Position numbers and translations under genes: made by a program
Part shown: one piece after another, positions 44,369 through 53,630 of the stretch
Layout: each line of letters begins with the position of its first letter
Numbering within the stretch: the first letter of the stretch is position 1
Origin: CAUZIZ01 sp965219005
GTDB taxonomy: Bacteria; Acidobacteriota; UBA6911; RPQK01; JAJDTT01
Reading direction: 5' to 3'
DNA: 64,000 bases
Assembly (NCBI GenBank): GCA_965219005.1
Contig: CBDCMS010000003.1
Span: forward strand, 2,957,280 to 3,021,279
Notes under the pieces: model-generated
Told to the model about the DNA's origin: nothing
What the model saw: the letters and a program-made list of their open reading frames with translations, nothing else
Databases searched by the model: none

Positions 44369-44736
44369 TGCGATTTTCTCCTGATACTGAATTCTAGCGC
44401 CCGACTTTGGTCTAGCATGCGAAAACCTCGAGCCGGTGCCACCCCCATCCGAGCTGGACCATTCAGGGGGATTCTTCGTTCGGGGGGCGTGGCGGTGGTC
44501 CCCGGGCCACCGTGTCTCGAGCCAATGGCTCGAAAGAAGAATACTTCGGCCTGGAGACCAAAGCTACGTCGGAGTTCAAGGTCGGTACCGCCCTGGGAAG
44601 CTGTCTCTCGGCGTCGCGGGGGACTTGATCCCTGGTGTCCCAATGTTTACCCTCTGGATTACACCGCAGAAGATCGTGAATCTCAACGCACCAGAAGGGT
44701 ATTATTTGAGGTAGCCGATTATCGGAGGGATTCAAC
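44369..44736. other. 368 bp divergent intergenic region
   Basis: It lies between the RraA operon and the aminotransferase gene. It contains a segment around 44510-44575 (ctcgagccaatggctcg, ggcctggagaccaaagctacg) resembling one at about 32316-32360, so it is a short dispersed repeat. A 92-codon frame crosses it but looks repeat-derived. No gene called. Confidence 0.4.
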
Positions 44737-45672
44737 ATGGCAGATTCAAAGGGAATTGCGTATCAACAGGGGCGTTTCTTGCCGGTCGAGCAGGCCAAGG
44801 TCGCGATCCTGGACCCCGCCTTCACCAAGAGCGACGTCGTATTCGATGTGGTGTCCGTCTGGGATGGAAGGTTTTTCCGGCTGGACGACCATTTGAGACG
44901 CTTCGCTGAGTCTCGCGAGTATGTACGGATGAAGTCCCCGTATTCCGAAGACAAGATAAAGCGGATCATGGCGGAGTGTGTGGATCAAGCCGGACTCACC
45001 GAGGCCCTGGTGTACATGCTCTGCACCCGGGGCAGCTACGCCGGCGGAGGAGCGATCGGCGATCCGCGCACCTGTGAGAACGAGTTCATAGCCTATTCGT
45101 GTCCCTATTATTGGGTAGTGCCGCGAGATCGGGTTCAGACCGGAACTCATCTGTGGCTTGCCGAGACCTGTCGGGCGCCCGACTCGGCCATCAACCAGAA
45201 GACCAAGAGCTTCAATCGAATGGACCTGACGCGGGCCCAGTTCGAGGCTCTGGACGCAGGGGCCGATGCTCCGGTACTGCCTTCCACCGACGGCTTTCTG
45301 ACCGAAGGTCCGGGGTTCAATCTCTGGATTGTGAAGGATGGCAGTGTCTTGACCCCAGGAGACAACCTGCTCCAAGGGATTACACGCCTTACCGTATTCG
45401 AGCTTTGTTCCCTACTGGATCTGGAGACGGCTACCGCGGATCTCACGGCGGAAGATCTCCAGGATGCAGACGAGGCGTTCATCTCCACCACCGGGGGCGG
45501 AATTGTCCCTGCTACGCGCGTCAGCGGTCGGGCGATTGGTGAGGGTACACCCGGTCAGATCTCGTGCCAACTTCGCGATCTCTATTGGGCGAAACGTGAG
45601 CAGGGCTGGCACGCCACTCTGGTGTCGGAACTGCTGGCCTCATCCGAAGCGCATCTGGCTGGCACCCCGTGA
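44737..45672 (+). CDS. class IV (branched-chain-type) PLP aminotransferase
   Basis: A 311-residue fold-type IV PLP enzyme. Landmarks: AILDPAFTKSDVVFDVVSVW, FFRLDDHLRRFAES, the PLP-lysine region NQKTKSFNRMDLTRA, the cofactor-binding TEGPGFNLWIVKDGSVLTP, GITRLTV and a late AFISTTGGGIVPATRVSGR. It transfers an amino group between an amino acid and a 2-oxo acid or, in relatives, handles D-amino acids. TKSDVVFD replaces the more common GDGVFE, so the substrate may differ. It is followed 24 bp later by a DUF2277 gene. Confidence 0.87.
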   Translation: MADSKGIAYQQGRFLPVEQAKVAILDPAFTKSDVVFDVVSVWDGRFFRLDDHLRRFAESREYVRMKSPYSEDKIKRIMAECVDQAGLTEALVYMLCTRGSYAGGGAIGDPRTCENEFIAYSCPYYWVVPRDRVQTGTHLWLAETCRAPDSAINQKTKSFNRMDLTRAQFEALDAGADAPVLPSTDGFLTEGPGFNLWIVKDGSVLTPGDNLLQGITRLTVFELCSLLDLETATADLTAEDLQDADEAFISTTGGGIVPATRVSGRAIGEGTPGQISCQLRDLYWAKREQGWHATLVSELLASSEAHLAGTP

Positions 45673-45696
45673 CCGGCATCTGTTCCTGGAGAAGCC

Positions 45697-45963
45697 ATGT
45701 GTAGAAACATCAAAACGCTGTTCAATTTCGATCCACCCGCCACCGACGAGGAGGTGCGAGCGGCCTCCGTTCAATTCGTACGTAAATTGAGCGGATTCAC
45801 CCAGCCCTCGCGAGTCAATCAAGCAGCGTTCGAGCGAGCCGTCGTAGAAGTCTCGCAGATCGCCCGCACACTGATCGACTCACTCTCGACCAATGCTTCT
45901 CCGCGGAACCGCCAGCTAGAAGCCGAGAGGGCTCGCGCCCGCACGGCCCAGCGCTTTGGATAG
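45697..45963 (+). CDS. DUF2277 family protein
   Basis: An 88-residue protein beginning MCRNIKTLFNFDPPATDEEV and containing AASVQFVRKLSGFTQPSR, the DUF2277 signature. Family function is unknown. Probably cotranscribed with the aminotransferase. Confidence 0.88.
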   Translation: MCRNIKTLFNFDPPATDEEVRAASVQFVRKLSGFTQPSRVNQAAFERAVVEVSQIARTLIDSLSTNASPRNRQLEAERARARTAQRFG

Positions 45964-46028
45964 TCCAAGAACAGATTCTCCGAGAAACAAGATACAAACA
46001 GATTCCAGCCCAGACATCGAGAAGCCTA

Positions 46029-47069
46029 TCATCCCTCCAGTTCTTCGAGCCTCACGGTTCGTCCCTCTGCCGCTGAACGGTCGGCCGCAAAGACTACCCG
46101 GTGGGTCTCGAAGGCCGTTGCGAAGTCAGTCAGCGGCATGGGCTCGCCCTTCTCGAGGCTGTCGATGAATGCCTGGAACTGGGGAAGATAGGGATGGTCG
46201 GCGACGTCGCCGGAGTCGATGAGTGCGGTTTCCAAAGTACTCCACCTGTCCTTTGTCTGGCCCTTCAGTTTGTGACTGTAGAAGCGGTTATCCAGGAGGC
46301 TCCCCTCGCTGCCCACCAGGTGGATGTGGAAGTAATAGGGCTGTAGGCAGTCGATTACCGAGGCTACCTTCGCCAATTTCCCGTCTTTGAACTTGAAGAG
46401 GCTAACCGAGGTCCCGTCATACTCGTAGGGCTCGAAGAGCTCGTTACCGGATCGGTTGCTGTAACTGGTCACTTCCTCCACTTCCCCGTCCATCAACCAG
46501 AGGAGTAGATCGACGGCATGGCAGCCCGCCGTTAGCAGACTGCTTCCTCCCATGTCCCGCTTTACGTTCCAGCCGTACTGGCCATACCAGGGGCCAATTC
46601 CGTGGTAGTAGTCTACTTCGGCGTAGTGGAGGGAGCCGAGAAGGCCCTGATCGAGCACCGAGCGGATCAGGTTACCGTGCTGGCTGTAGCGAACCTCGAA
46701 ACACACACATGAACCTACCCCGGTCTCCTGGATAGCCTGACCCACTGATTTCGCTTCTTCGAACGTCAGGGAAATCGGTTTCTCGATGATGAGGTGCTTC
46801 CCCGCCTTGGCTGCCGCGATTGACTGTTGGGGGTGGAAGGGATGGGGAGTACAGATGTCGACGATATCGATCGAGGGATCCCTGAGCATCTCGTCCAGGT
46901 CCTGGTAAGCCTTGAGCGGAGTCCCATACTGAAGTGCCAATTCCTCTTCATCGAGTTGCCGGCGAGAGCAGACCGCCGTTACATTGGCGCCATTCACCGA
47001 TTTAAAGGCATCAATATGCGCTCCTGCCACCCATCCAAGCCCGACAATTCCCACATTCAGATCCCTCAT
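46029..47069 (-). CDS. Gfo/Idh/MocA-family oxidoreductase
   Basis: A 346-residue NAD(P)-dependent oxidoreductase. Rossmann motif VGIVGLGWVAGAHIDAF; catalytic EKP intact (HLIIEKPISLTFEEA); substrate domain with GGSSLLTAGCHAVDLLLWLM including the conserved His. Probably a sugar or polyol dehydrogenase of the cytoplasm. Its promoter region includes dispersed repeat copy C, and it is divergent from the maleate-isomerase-like gene. The substrate is unknown. Confidence 0.88.
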   Translation of the reverse strand: MRDLNVGIVGLGWVAGAHIDAFKSVNGANVTAVCSRRQLDEEELALQYGTPLKAYQDLDEMLRDPSIDIVDICTPHPFHPQQSIAAAKAGKHLIIEKPISLTFEEAKSVGQAIQETGVGSCVCFEVRYSQHGNLIRSVLDQGLLGSLHYAEVDYYHGIGPWYGQYGWNVKRDMGGSSLLTAGCHAVDLLLWLMDGEVEEVTSYSNRSGNELFEPYEYDGTSVSLFKFKDGKLAKVASVIDCLQPYYFHIHLVGSEGSLLDNRFYSHKLKGQTKDRWSTLETALIDSGDVADHPYLPQFQAFIDSLEKGEPMPLTDFATAFETHRVVFAADRSAAEGRTVRLEELEG

Positions 47070-47156
47070 AAGCCACTCCGTTCGTAAAGGAAACTCTGGT
47101 TGTCTTTAGCCACGAACATCGATAGCAGCGTGTCCGCTGTAGGACACCGCTCGATG

Positions 47157-47423
47157 AAGTTTCAGCTCAGTTCCGCCCCCAGTAGCGCTGGCCCCATTCG
47201 AGAAAGAAACTTCCCGAGCCATGGAAGCCTGAAGCGCGAGCGAGGGGGTGGGGATCTACGAGATTCTGCTGTTGTCCAGCTCTCTCCTCGAAACGTGGGG
47301 CATACTGCTAACGAGTCAAGTCGCTCGCGGCTCTGCCGGACTTGGCTGCGTAACGGCTGTAGCTGTTTCCGGTACTGTTCACTGATCACTTCACCGCTGC
47401 TCACTATTCAAGTTTCAGCTTAG
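47157..47423 (+). repeat. dispersed intergenic repeat, copy C (fullest copy)
   Basis: 267 bp bounded by near-identical direct repeats aagtttcagctcag (47157-47170) and aagtttcagcttag (47410-47423). The whole interior from cgagaaagaaacttcccg onward is shared, in reverse, with copy D at 52247-52480 with only scattered differences. It lies between divergent genes, so here it is in a promoter region instead of at gene 3' ends. Confidence 0.85.
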
Positions 47424-47558
47424 CCCCAACTGGACCCACTGGCAAGGGGCAGGCCGCCAGCGGAATCGGTCTCGCCTGCGAGGGATCCGTTGTCCTCTGT
47501 ACCGCCTTCCTTCTATACTGAATCCTGATTTTCATCCATTCTCCCAAGGAGCCGACAG

Positions 47559-48293
47559 ATGAGTATCCGAAAGCGCGTAGGTTTGCTGGTTCCCTCCACC
47601 AACACGACCTGCGAAGCAGACTTCCAGATGGCAGTCACCGCGGGCGTGACGCTCCATGGCCAGCGCCTCTGGCTCACCAACGAGACCCGAAGTGAAGATG
47701 GCATGGGGCGAATGAACGAAGATATCGAGAGTGGTGCGCGTTATCTGGCGACCGCCAAGGTTGACATCATCGCCTATGCTTGCACGACCGGCAGTTTCTA
47801 CAGGGGAGCCGGATGGGACCGAGAGATGATCGACCTGATAGAAAAGACGGCAGGAGTGCCGGCTGTGGTGACCAGCCCCGCGGCAGTTGAGGCGTTGGAC
47901 TCGATCGGAGCCAAGAAGATTTCGGTCGCCAGTCCCTATTCGGATTGGGGGAATCAGAGGCTGCGAAGCTATCTGGAGGCAGCCGGATTCTCGGTGCTCA
48001 ATGTGGAAGCGGAACCCGTTGCGGCGGTCTCGGGTCAGCAGGGCATCAATGATCAAGAGCCCAAAGCCGTGGTCGAGTTTGCCTCCTCGGTGTGCCTACC
48101 CGAAGCCGATGCACTCTTCTGTTCCTGCACGGCCTGGAGAGCGATGGAGGCCGCCCACCTACTGGAGAAAATCACGGGGAAGCCGGTAGTAACCTCCAAT
48201 CAGGCAACGATCTGGTCGGTCTTTCGGGCTCTGGGGATTCGGCAGCCGGTATCGGGTTTCGGCAGCCTTCTTGAGAATCTGGCAGCGGTTTAG
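47559..48293 (+). CDS. maleate isomerase/Asp-Glu racemase-like protein
   Basis: A 244-residue cytoplasmic enzyme of the maleate cis-trans isomerase/arylmalonate decarboxylase group. Substrate loop PSTNTTCEADF, first catalytic Cys in YACTTGSFYRGAG, second in LFCSCTAWRAME, and a C-terminal TSNQATIWSVFRALG. Maleate isomerase uses two Cys to isomerise maleate to fumarate, and both Cys are present. It could serve aromatic or pyridine-ring catabolism. Monocistronic. Confidence 0.83.
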   Translation: MSIRKRVGLLVPSTNTTCEADFQMAVTAGVTLHGQRLWLTNETRSEDGMGRMNEDIESGARYLATAKVDIIAYACTTGSFYRGAGWDREMIDLIEKTAGVPAVVTSPAAVEALDSIGAKKISVASPYSDWGNQRLRSYLEAAGFSVLNVEAEPVAAVSGQQGINDQEPKAVVEFASSVCLPEADALFCSCTAWRAMEAAHLLEKITGKPVVTSNQATIWSVFRALGIRQPVSGFGSLLENLAAV

Positions 48294-48370
48294 AGGGTTT
48301 TGAGAAGAATCGGGGGAATATAAAACCGATTCTATTGATCTCCCGGCAGATCAATCATCCGCTCACGCTT

Positions 48371-49264
48371 CTAGATGGAAGATAGAAAGCCGAGCAGCTG
48401 AGCGAGGGTCTCGTCGGGCTGTTCCTCGGGTAGGAAATGGCCGCAGTCAAGGGCTTTGCCCCGTACATCTGCGGCCCGTTCTGTCCAGACTTCTAGCATC
48501 TGCAGACTCGCCCCGGTTTGCCAGCCCGGACGCTTCTCGGTGTTGTTTCCCCATAGCACCAGCACCGGACACCTCAGCTTGTGGCCACGGTCTTGCTCGT
48601 CATGCACCAGGTCGAGTTCGATCGCCCGGTAATCCAGGCAGTTGGCACGAATGGTTTCCGGATCGTCGAAGCATCGCAGGTATTCAGCATAGGCTTCGTC
48701 GGTAATCGATCCCTCGATGGCACACCATCGCTCCAGTAGGAAATCCAGATAGAATTTGGCGTTGGTTCCGATCATGGTTTCGGGGAAAGGGGACGGCTGG
48801 CGCATCAAGTGCCAGTGGAACCAGGCGAAGGAGAGTTGCTTGTCCATGGCATCGAAAGCAGCCTGAGAGGGGACAACATCCAGCAAGGTGAGGCTTCTTA
48901 CCCTGGCAGGATGGTCCAGAGCCATTCGATGGCCGACCCTGACGCCGCGATCGTGACCCACCACGTGGAAGGAGTCAAAGCCCAGGGTGGACATCAGGTC
49001 CACCTGATCCTGGGCTGTCGTCCGCTTGCAATAGACGCTCAGGTCTCCTGGATCTGCCAGAGGCTTCTCACTGTCTCCATAACCCCGTAGGTCGGGAGCG
49101 ACCACCTTGTACTCCTGGGCTAACCGGGGTGCCATTTTGTGCCACTCCACGTGGGTTTGAGGATATCCGTGCAGCAGCAGGAGAGGTGGCCCAGCGCCGC
49201 CATGGACGAGGTTGATAGAGACACCGTTTGCCTTGATCTGGGTCTTTTCAAAGCCTTCGAACAT
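48371..49264 (-). CDS. alpha/beta hydrolase, fluoroacetate/haloacetate-dehalogenase-like
   Basis: A 297-residue enzyme starting at ATG 49264 (FEGFEKTQIKANGVSINLVH). The nucleophile elbow GHDRGVRVGHRMALDHP has Asp in place of Ser, with Arg at +1 and +4, as in fluoroacetate dehalogenases where these Arg residues bind the carboxylate. The cap has WFHWHLMRQP, whose His-Trp pair corresponds to the fluoride-binding pair, and the catalytic His is in DCGHFLPEEQP. Homologues hydrolyse haloacetates by an ester intermediate. Epoxide hydrolase is the main alternative. Its upstream region is now occupied by an IS1595-family element. Confidence 0.82.
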   Translation of the reverse strand: MFEGFEKTQIKANGVSINLVHGGAGPPLLLLHGYPQTHVEWHKMAPRLAQEYKVVAPDLRGYGDSEKPLADPGDLSVYCKRTTAQDQVDLMSTLGFDSFHVVGHDRGVRVGHRMALDHPARVRSLTLLDVVPSQAAFDAMDKQLSFAWFHWHLMRQPSPFPETMIGTNAKFYLDFLLERWCAIEGSITDEAYAEYLRCFDDPETIRANCLDYRAIELDLVHDEQDRGHKLRCPVLVLWGNNTEKRPGWQTGASLQMLEVWTERAADVRGKALDCGHFLPEEQPDETLAQLLGFLSSI

Positions 49265-49393
49265 CAGGTCATCCTCCGCCGTTTGGGGCGCTTCGAGTAT
49301 GCCTGTTTGGGGAAAGCGGGCACAAGGTCTGATCATCTGGTTGTTCAGCACGTGGCGGAACTCCTTGGCCTGGCCCGCTCGACCATTCTAGAA

Positions 49394-50395
49394 TCTGGTT
49401 ATGCACTTAACTCCGGATAGGTGACGGTGGGATAGAGCGAACAGGCTGTCAGGAGACGGTCGAAGAGCTCGGATTCCCAGAAACGACGATTGAAACGGTA
49501 ACAAAACTCAGCCAGGTAACGTTGAAGGTGCTTGAGGCTGACCGCTTTCTGAGTCCCTTGGAGCTGAGTCTTGCAGTTGGAAATGAGGGTGTGAACCCAT
49601 GGGAACTGTTCAAAACCCATCCCCACCCACTCGAGCCGGACGCGTTCATGCTGGTAGCCGGCTTGAGCTAAACCGACAAACGCGTGATAGGCGTCGCTTC
49701 GGATCTGAGCTCCGGGGTCGATCCTCGCCCAGGCGACCCGCTTCACATTGTCGCTGGTTATGTCATCGACCACATCCAGACTTAGAAACCTCGGCCCCCC
49801 GGCTTTCGTTATCTCCACCGCGGCCAGAACTTTGGCCTTGCCTTCGGTCCCTCGTCCTCGCTTGCGACCCCGACGATTTCTCCCTCGTCGTCGGCCTCCA
49901 AAGAAAGAGTCATCCAGCTCCACCAGGTGACTTAATTGGTAGCAGTCATTACGTTTGGCCATGGCTTGTCGGATCTTATGTCCCATCATCCAGACCGTCC
50001 GATAGCTTCCGATTCCCAGCAGCTTCTGCAGTCCCTTCATCGAGTAGCCCGCTTTGCAACGGCTCATCAAGAAGATGGTCCAAAACCAATATCTCAGGGG
50101 CACCCGCGTCTTGTGGAAAATCGTCCCGGCGGTGGAAGAAGCCTGATACCGGCATTGGCGACACTCCATCAATCGCCGGTGCTGCAACCAGTAGCCTCCT
50201 TGACCCCCACAACGGGGACAGACAAATCCTTCCGGCCAGCGTTTCTGCATCAGGTAACTCAGACAAGCTTCTTCTGTGGCAAAACGCTCTTGAAACTCCA
50301 ACAAATTCATCTTTTCGTACATCCACTCACCTCCTGTCTCTCACCTTTTTTACTAGGTGGTGGTGACTTTTTCCGGAGTTAAGTGCATAACCAGA
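49394..50395 (-). mobile_element. IS1595-family insertion sequence in a palindromic target
   Basis: A 1002 bp element with identical 24 bp terminal inverted repeats at 49394-49417 and 50372-50395 (tctggttatgcacttaactc...). It is flanked on both sides by ttctagaa (49386-49393 and 50396-50403), an 8 bp duplication. The rejoined target ccattctagaatgg is a perfect 14 bp palindrome. The element separates two divergent genes. Confidence 0.93.
49399..50322 (-). CDS. IS1595-family transposase
   Basis: A 307-residue transposase, distinct from the one at 12027-13004. N-terminal zinc ribbon (FVCPRCGGQGG and MECRQCRYQAS), HTH region (GLQKLLGIGSYRTVWMMGHK), and catalytic motifs ELDDSFFGGRRRG, IRSDAYHAF and VHTLISNCKTQL. 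The Arg-rich stretch after the first motif is typical of some IS1595 groups. Intact; its stop codon falls inside the left inverted repeat. Confidence 0.93.
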   Translation of the reverse strand: MYEKMNLLEFQERFATEEACLSYLMQKRWPEGFVCPRCGGQGGYWLQHRRLMECRQCRYQASSTAGTIFHKTRVPLRYWFWTIFLMSRCKAGYSMKGLQKLLGIGSYRTVWMMGHKIRQAMAKRNDCYQLSHLVELDDSFFGGRRRGRNRRGRKRGRGTEGKAKVLAAVEITKAGGPRFLSLDVVDDITSDNVKRVAWARIDPGAQIRSDAYHAFVGLAQAGYQHERVRLEWVGMGFEQFPWVHTLISNCKTQLQGTQKAVSLKHLQRYLAEFCYRFNRRFWESELFDRLLTACSLYPTVTYPELSA

Positions 50396-50410
50396 TTCTA
50401 GAATGGAGAG

Positions 50411-52246
50411 GTGTTCACGATCCGGGAATTGAGAGTGGTCTGTTTTTCGGTATTGCTCGGCTCCTGGGGCCAGCTGGCTCTGGCCCAGCGTGTGGCGCCC
50501 CTCCTGCCCTTCGATGGCTCAGAGCGGACCTCCACAGCGCCCCTTCGAGAAGGGAAGATAAAGGCTTCTCTCGATAGCCGGGCCTTGATCCGACATCCAG
50601 TCGCATTGGTTCTGGACGACTCCGGACATCGGCTCTTCGTGGCCAACCGTCGCAGCGGAACCCTTTCGGTGATCGACACTGACGACCTGACGTTGAAGTT
50701 CGAGACCAGGGTGGGCAAAACACTTGGGGATCTGACCCTTTTGCCTAACCAGGACCCGATCGGAAGCGGCCTGTTGGCCGTGGACGAAGAGGCTCACGAG
50801 CTCCTGTTGCTTTCTCTCCCTGGCCCCGATGTTTGGGACATTAGGGTACGGGACCGGGTAGCGGTAGGTCGTTACCCCGTCAGTGTTACCGTCAGCGGAG
50901 ATGGAAGGCGCTGCTTCGTGGCCTGCTTGTGGTCCCGGCGGCTGGACCTTATCGAGTTGGATCCCGCTGCGGGTTCTCGTTTGGTGGGCTCGCTCGAGCT
51001 GCCATTCGCACCCCGGGAGCAGGTAGTGCTGCAGGGTGAGGACCGTTTGCTGGTGGCGGACTCATTCGGTGGAAAGCTCGCGCTGGTCGATCTATCGCGG
51101 AACCAGGTCGAGCGTGTCCTGGAACTTCCTGGCCACAACATACGTGGACTGGCAGTTACCGCAGATGGCTCACAGCTGCTTGTCGCCCGGCAGAGCATCG
51201 ATCCCTTCGCGCGCGCCAACCGCGACGACGTGGTGTGGGGCGGACTCATGTCCAATAGCCTGGTTTCCCTGAGACTGACGGATATCCGTTCACCGAACGG
51301 GAACATGCTGGCGGCCATGCGTACGCTGGATCTGGGAGATTTCACTACGCCCTCCGGCGACCCCCAGAAGGTGATCGTGGCAGACAGTGGTGAGGTAATA
51401 GTGGCGATCGGGGGCGTCGGCAGAGTCGCCATCGGTCGGCACACCTGGCCGCGCCTAGATCATGTCAAGGTGGGACGCCGTCCCAGGGCACTGGCCTCTG
51501 GCTCTGACGGGCGGCTGTACGTCGCCAACACTCTCTCGAACTCGATTTCCGTTATCGACATCTCTTCACGGAAGGCGGTGAAGGAGGTCCCACTTGGAGT
51601 CACGGCTAGTCTTACGCAGGCGGATAAAGGCGAGCTGCTGTTCCACGATGCTACAGTTTCGCTGCGTGGCTGGATGAGTTGTAACAGCTGCCACTCGGAC
51701 GGACACAGCAACGGGCTCCTGGTCGATACCCTTGGCGACGGGAACTACGGTGCGCCCAAGCTGGTTCCTTCGCTGCTGGGCGTGGGTGACAGTGGCCCCT
51801 GGGCGTGGAATGGCAGCATGTCCGTGCTTCAAGACCAGATTGGCAAGTCGCTTCGGACTACTCTGCACGCGCATGATGTTTCAGCGGAAACAGTGAAAGC
51901 CCTGGCCGCCTTCCTGCGCACCCTGCAGCCACCCCAACTCCCCTCCACCGGCTCTCAGGTTTCGGTTCGAAGGGGCAGCGGGCTGTTTGTTAGCAATGGC
52001 TGTCAACACTGCCATGCACCTCCCTCGTATACGACGACGAGTACACGCGACGTCGGTCTTAGAGACACGGTCGGAAATCGCCGATTCAACCCTCCCTCCT
52101 TGCGGGGCGTCGGATTGCGATCTTCCTTCTTCCACGACGGTCGCGCCCGCAGTCTCAGGGATGTCTTCGAAGTCCACCGGCACCCGGATAAGCAGATCCC
52201 GGCGAGCGACGTCACTGATCTCATAGCGTTTCTGTCGACGCTCTAG
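50411..52246 (+). CDS. YVTN-propeller/dihaem cytochrome c peroxidase-like protein
   Basis: A 611-residue exported protein. The start is uncertain (GTG 50411, TTG 50429 or GTG 50435), all ahead of a signal peptide (VVCFSVLLGSWGQLALAQ). Residues about 60-400 form a YVTN-type beta-propeller (HPVALVLDDSGHRLFVANRR, RPRALASGSDGRLYVANTLS). Residues about 410-610 carry two haem sites, CNSCH and CQHCH, in a MauG/cytochrome-c-peroxidase-like arrangement ending DLIAFLSTL. Probably a periplasmic redox enzyme. Its promoter region has been displaced by the IS1595 element, 15 bp upstream of the GTG. Confidence 0.83.
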   Translation: MFTIRELRVVCFSVLLGSWGQLALAQRVAPLLPFDGSERTSTAPLREGKIKASLDSRALIRHPVALVLDDSGHRLFVANRRSGTLSVIDTDDLTLKFETRVGKTLGDLTLLPNQDPIGSGLLAVDEEAHELLLLSLPGPDVWDIRVRDRVAVGRYPVSVTVSGDGRRCFVACLWSRRLDLIELDPAAGSRLVGSLELPFAPREQVVLQGEDRLLVADSFGGKLALVDLSRNQVERVLELPGHNIRGLAVTADGSQLLVARQSIDPFARANRDDVVWGGLMSNSLVSLRLTDIRSPNGNMLAAMRTLDLGDFTTPSGDPQKVIVADSGEVIVAIGGVGRVAIGRHTWPRLDHVKVGRRPRALASGSDGRLYVANTLSNSISVIDISSRKAVKEVPLGVTASLTQADKGELLFHDATVSLRGWMSCNSCHSDGHSNGLLVDTLGDGNYGAPKLVPSLLGVGDSGPWAWNGSMSVLQDQIGKSLRTTLHAHDVSAETVKALAAFLRTLQPPQLPSTGSQVSVRRGSGLFVSNGCQHCHAPPSYTTTSTRDVGLRDTVGNRRFNPPSLRGVGLRSSFFHDGRARSLRDVFEVHRHPDKQIPASDVTDLIAFLSTL

Positions 52247-52480
52247 GGGCTAACCTGAAACTTGAATAGTGAGCAGTGGTGAAGCGATCAGTGAACAGTA
52301 CCGGAAACAGCTACAGCCGTTACGCAGCCAAGTCCGGCAGAGCCGCGAACGACTTGACTCGTTAGCAGTATGCTCCACGTTTCGAGGAGAGAGCTGGACA
52401 ACAGCAGAAGCTCGCAGATGTCCAACCCCTCGCTCGCGCTTCAGGCTTCCATGGCTCCAATAGTTTCTTTCCTGTACGAT
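52247..52480 (-). repeat. dispersed intergenic repeat, copy D
   Basis: Reverse orientation, closely matching copy C. It begins immediately after the TAG of the cytochrome gene (ggggctaacctgaaacttg) and ends near the convergent phosphotriesterase gene stop, filling the whole space. Confidence 0.83.
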
Positions 52481-52496
52481 TCGGCGGTCTTGGGAT

Positions 52497-53630
52497 TCAA
52501 CCAGGCTTAGCGAAGGTCAAGACCCGGCGGGGGTTCTCCACCATGATCAGCTGGAGAGCATCTTCTGCCACCCCCAACCTTCGCAGCTCGGGCAGCACGA
52601 ATTCCATGACGTAGGAGAAACCCATACCGCCGTAGGTCTTGAGCATGGACTTGGCGCACACGTCCTGGGAGAGGAGTAGTCGATTGGCATGACCGTCTTC
52701 AACCAACTGCGCGATGGACCGAGCCACCTCATAGTCGTGGATACGGCCCAGCCTGGGAATCACCTCTCCGAAGAGATCGAACTGGATATAGACACCCCGC
52801 TGGAGTAGCCGTTTCATGTAGGGGATATCGGTAGCGATGTGGTTTGCATGGCCAATGATGACCCGGTTCAAGTCCGCTCCTTCCGAGGCGACCAGATCCA
52901 GAGAGGTGAACTTCTGCTCTCCGGCTCCCGCATGGTGAAAGGAGATGGCTGCGCCGGTGACGCGGCTGGCTCGAGCTGCCGCTCGGGCACTCTTCAGCTC
53001 GCTTGCTTTCAATCCCCTGGCAAGCCCGACTTCACCGATGATCCCGGAACGGATCGGGGTACCGGCGACGCCGACCGTGACGTCACGGATGATGATCTCG
53101 GCCAGGTCATCTACAGTTCGCTGGTCCATGTCCGGCGGGTGGAAGCTCTCAATATAGAACCCCGAGCCCATGATCAGGTGCAGACCGCTGGCATTGGAGA
53201 TCTGGAGCAGACCCGAGGGATCCCTTCCCAGTCCGATGCTGGTACAGTCGACGATCCCACTACCTCCCCAGCGCTTGAAATCCAGGACTTCGCGGAGGGC
53301 CAGATCGACGTCGCTCAGCAGGAGATTGTCCTGGTTTTCAGACACCCAGGTCCGAATCTTGCTGAGGTTGCCGAGGGAGACAGCTTCGTTGTAGAAACTC
53401 GCATCAGTGGCGCTCTTGATCCGTTCTTCAGGTCTTCCCCGGTAGTCGATCAGGACGTGCTCATGCATGATGGTAGGTCCCAGTAGCTTCGGTTCAATGG
53501 GCCCTTTCACCGTCAAGATCTTTCCCGAGAGGTCGGGAATGGCGGTCTCCGCAGCGCCGATCACGATCGGGAGACTCACGATCGCGAGTATGCCCAGAGC
53601 AAGGAGGAGTGTTCTTGAGAGAGAGGTCAT
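52497..53630 (-). CDS. exported phosphotriesterase-family metallohydrolase
   Basis: A 377-residue protein with a signal peptide (LLLALGILAIVSLPIVIGAA). Phosphotriesterase-family metal ligands: HxH in GPTIMHEHVLID, Glu in GIIGEVGLARG (the bridging position; Glu instead of carboxylated Lys as in PHP-type members), His in ISFHHAGAGEQ, His in VIIGHANH and Asp in LLLSQDVCAKS. Members hydrolyse lactones, phosphotriesters or carboxyl esters; lactonase activity is most likely. Monocistronic and divergent from the glycosyltransferase pair. Confidence 0.85.
   Translation of the reverse strand: MTSLSRTLLLALGILAIVSLPIVIGAAETAIPDLSGKILTVKGPIEPKLLGPTIMHEHVLIDYRGRPEERIKSATDASFYNEAVSLGNLSKIRTWVSENQDNLLLSDVDLALREVLDFKRWGGSGIVDCTSIGLGRDPSGLLQISNASGLHLIMGSGFYIESFHPPDMDQRTVDDLAEIIIRDVTVGVAGTPIRSGIIGEVGLARGLKASELKSARAAARASRVTGAAISFHHAGAGEQKFTSLDLVASEGADLNRVIIGHANHIATDIPYMKRLLQRGVYIQFDLFGEVIPRLGRIHDYEVARSIAQLVEDGHANRLLLSQDVCAKSMLKTYGGMGFSYVMEFVLPELRRLGVAEDALQLIMVENPRRVLTFAKPG

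Noticed and set aside
44436..44714. 92-codon frame between RraA and the aminotransferase
   Set aside because: Crosses a short dispersed repeat; no ribosome site or recognisable domain.
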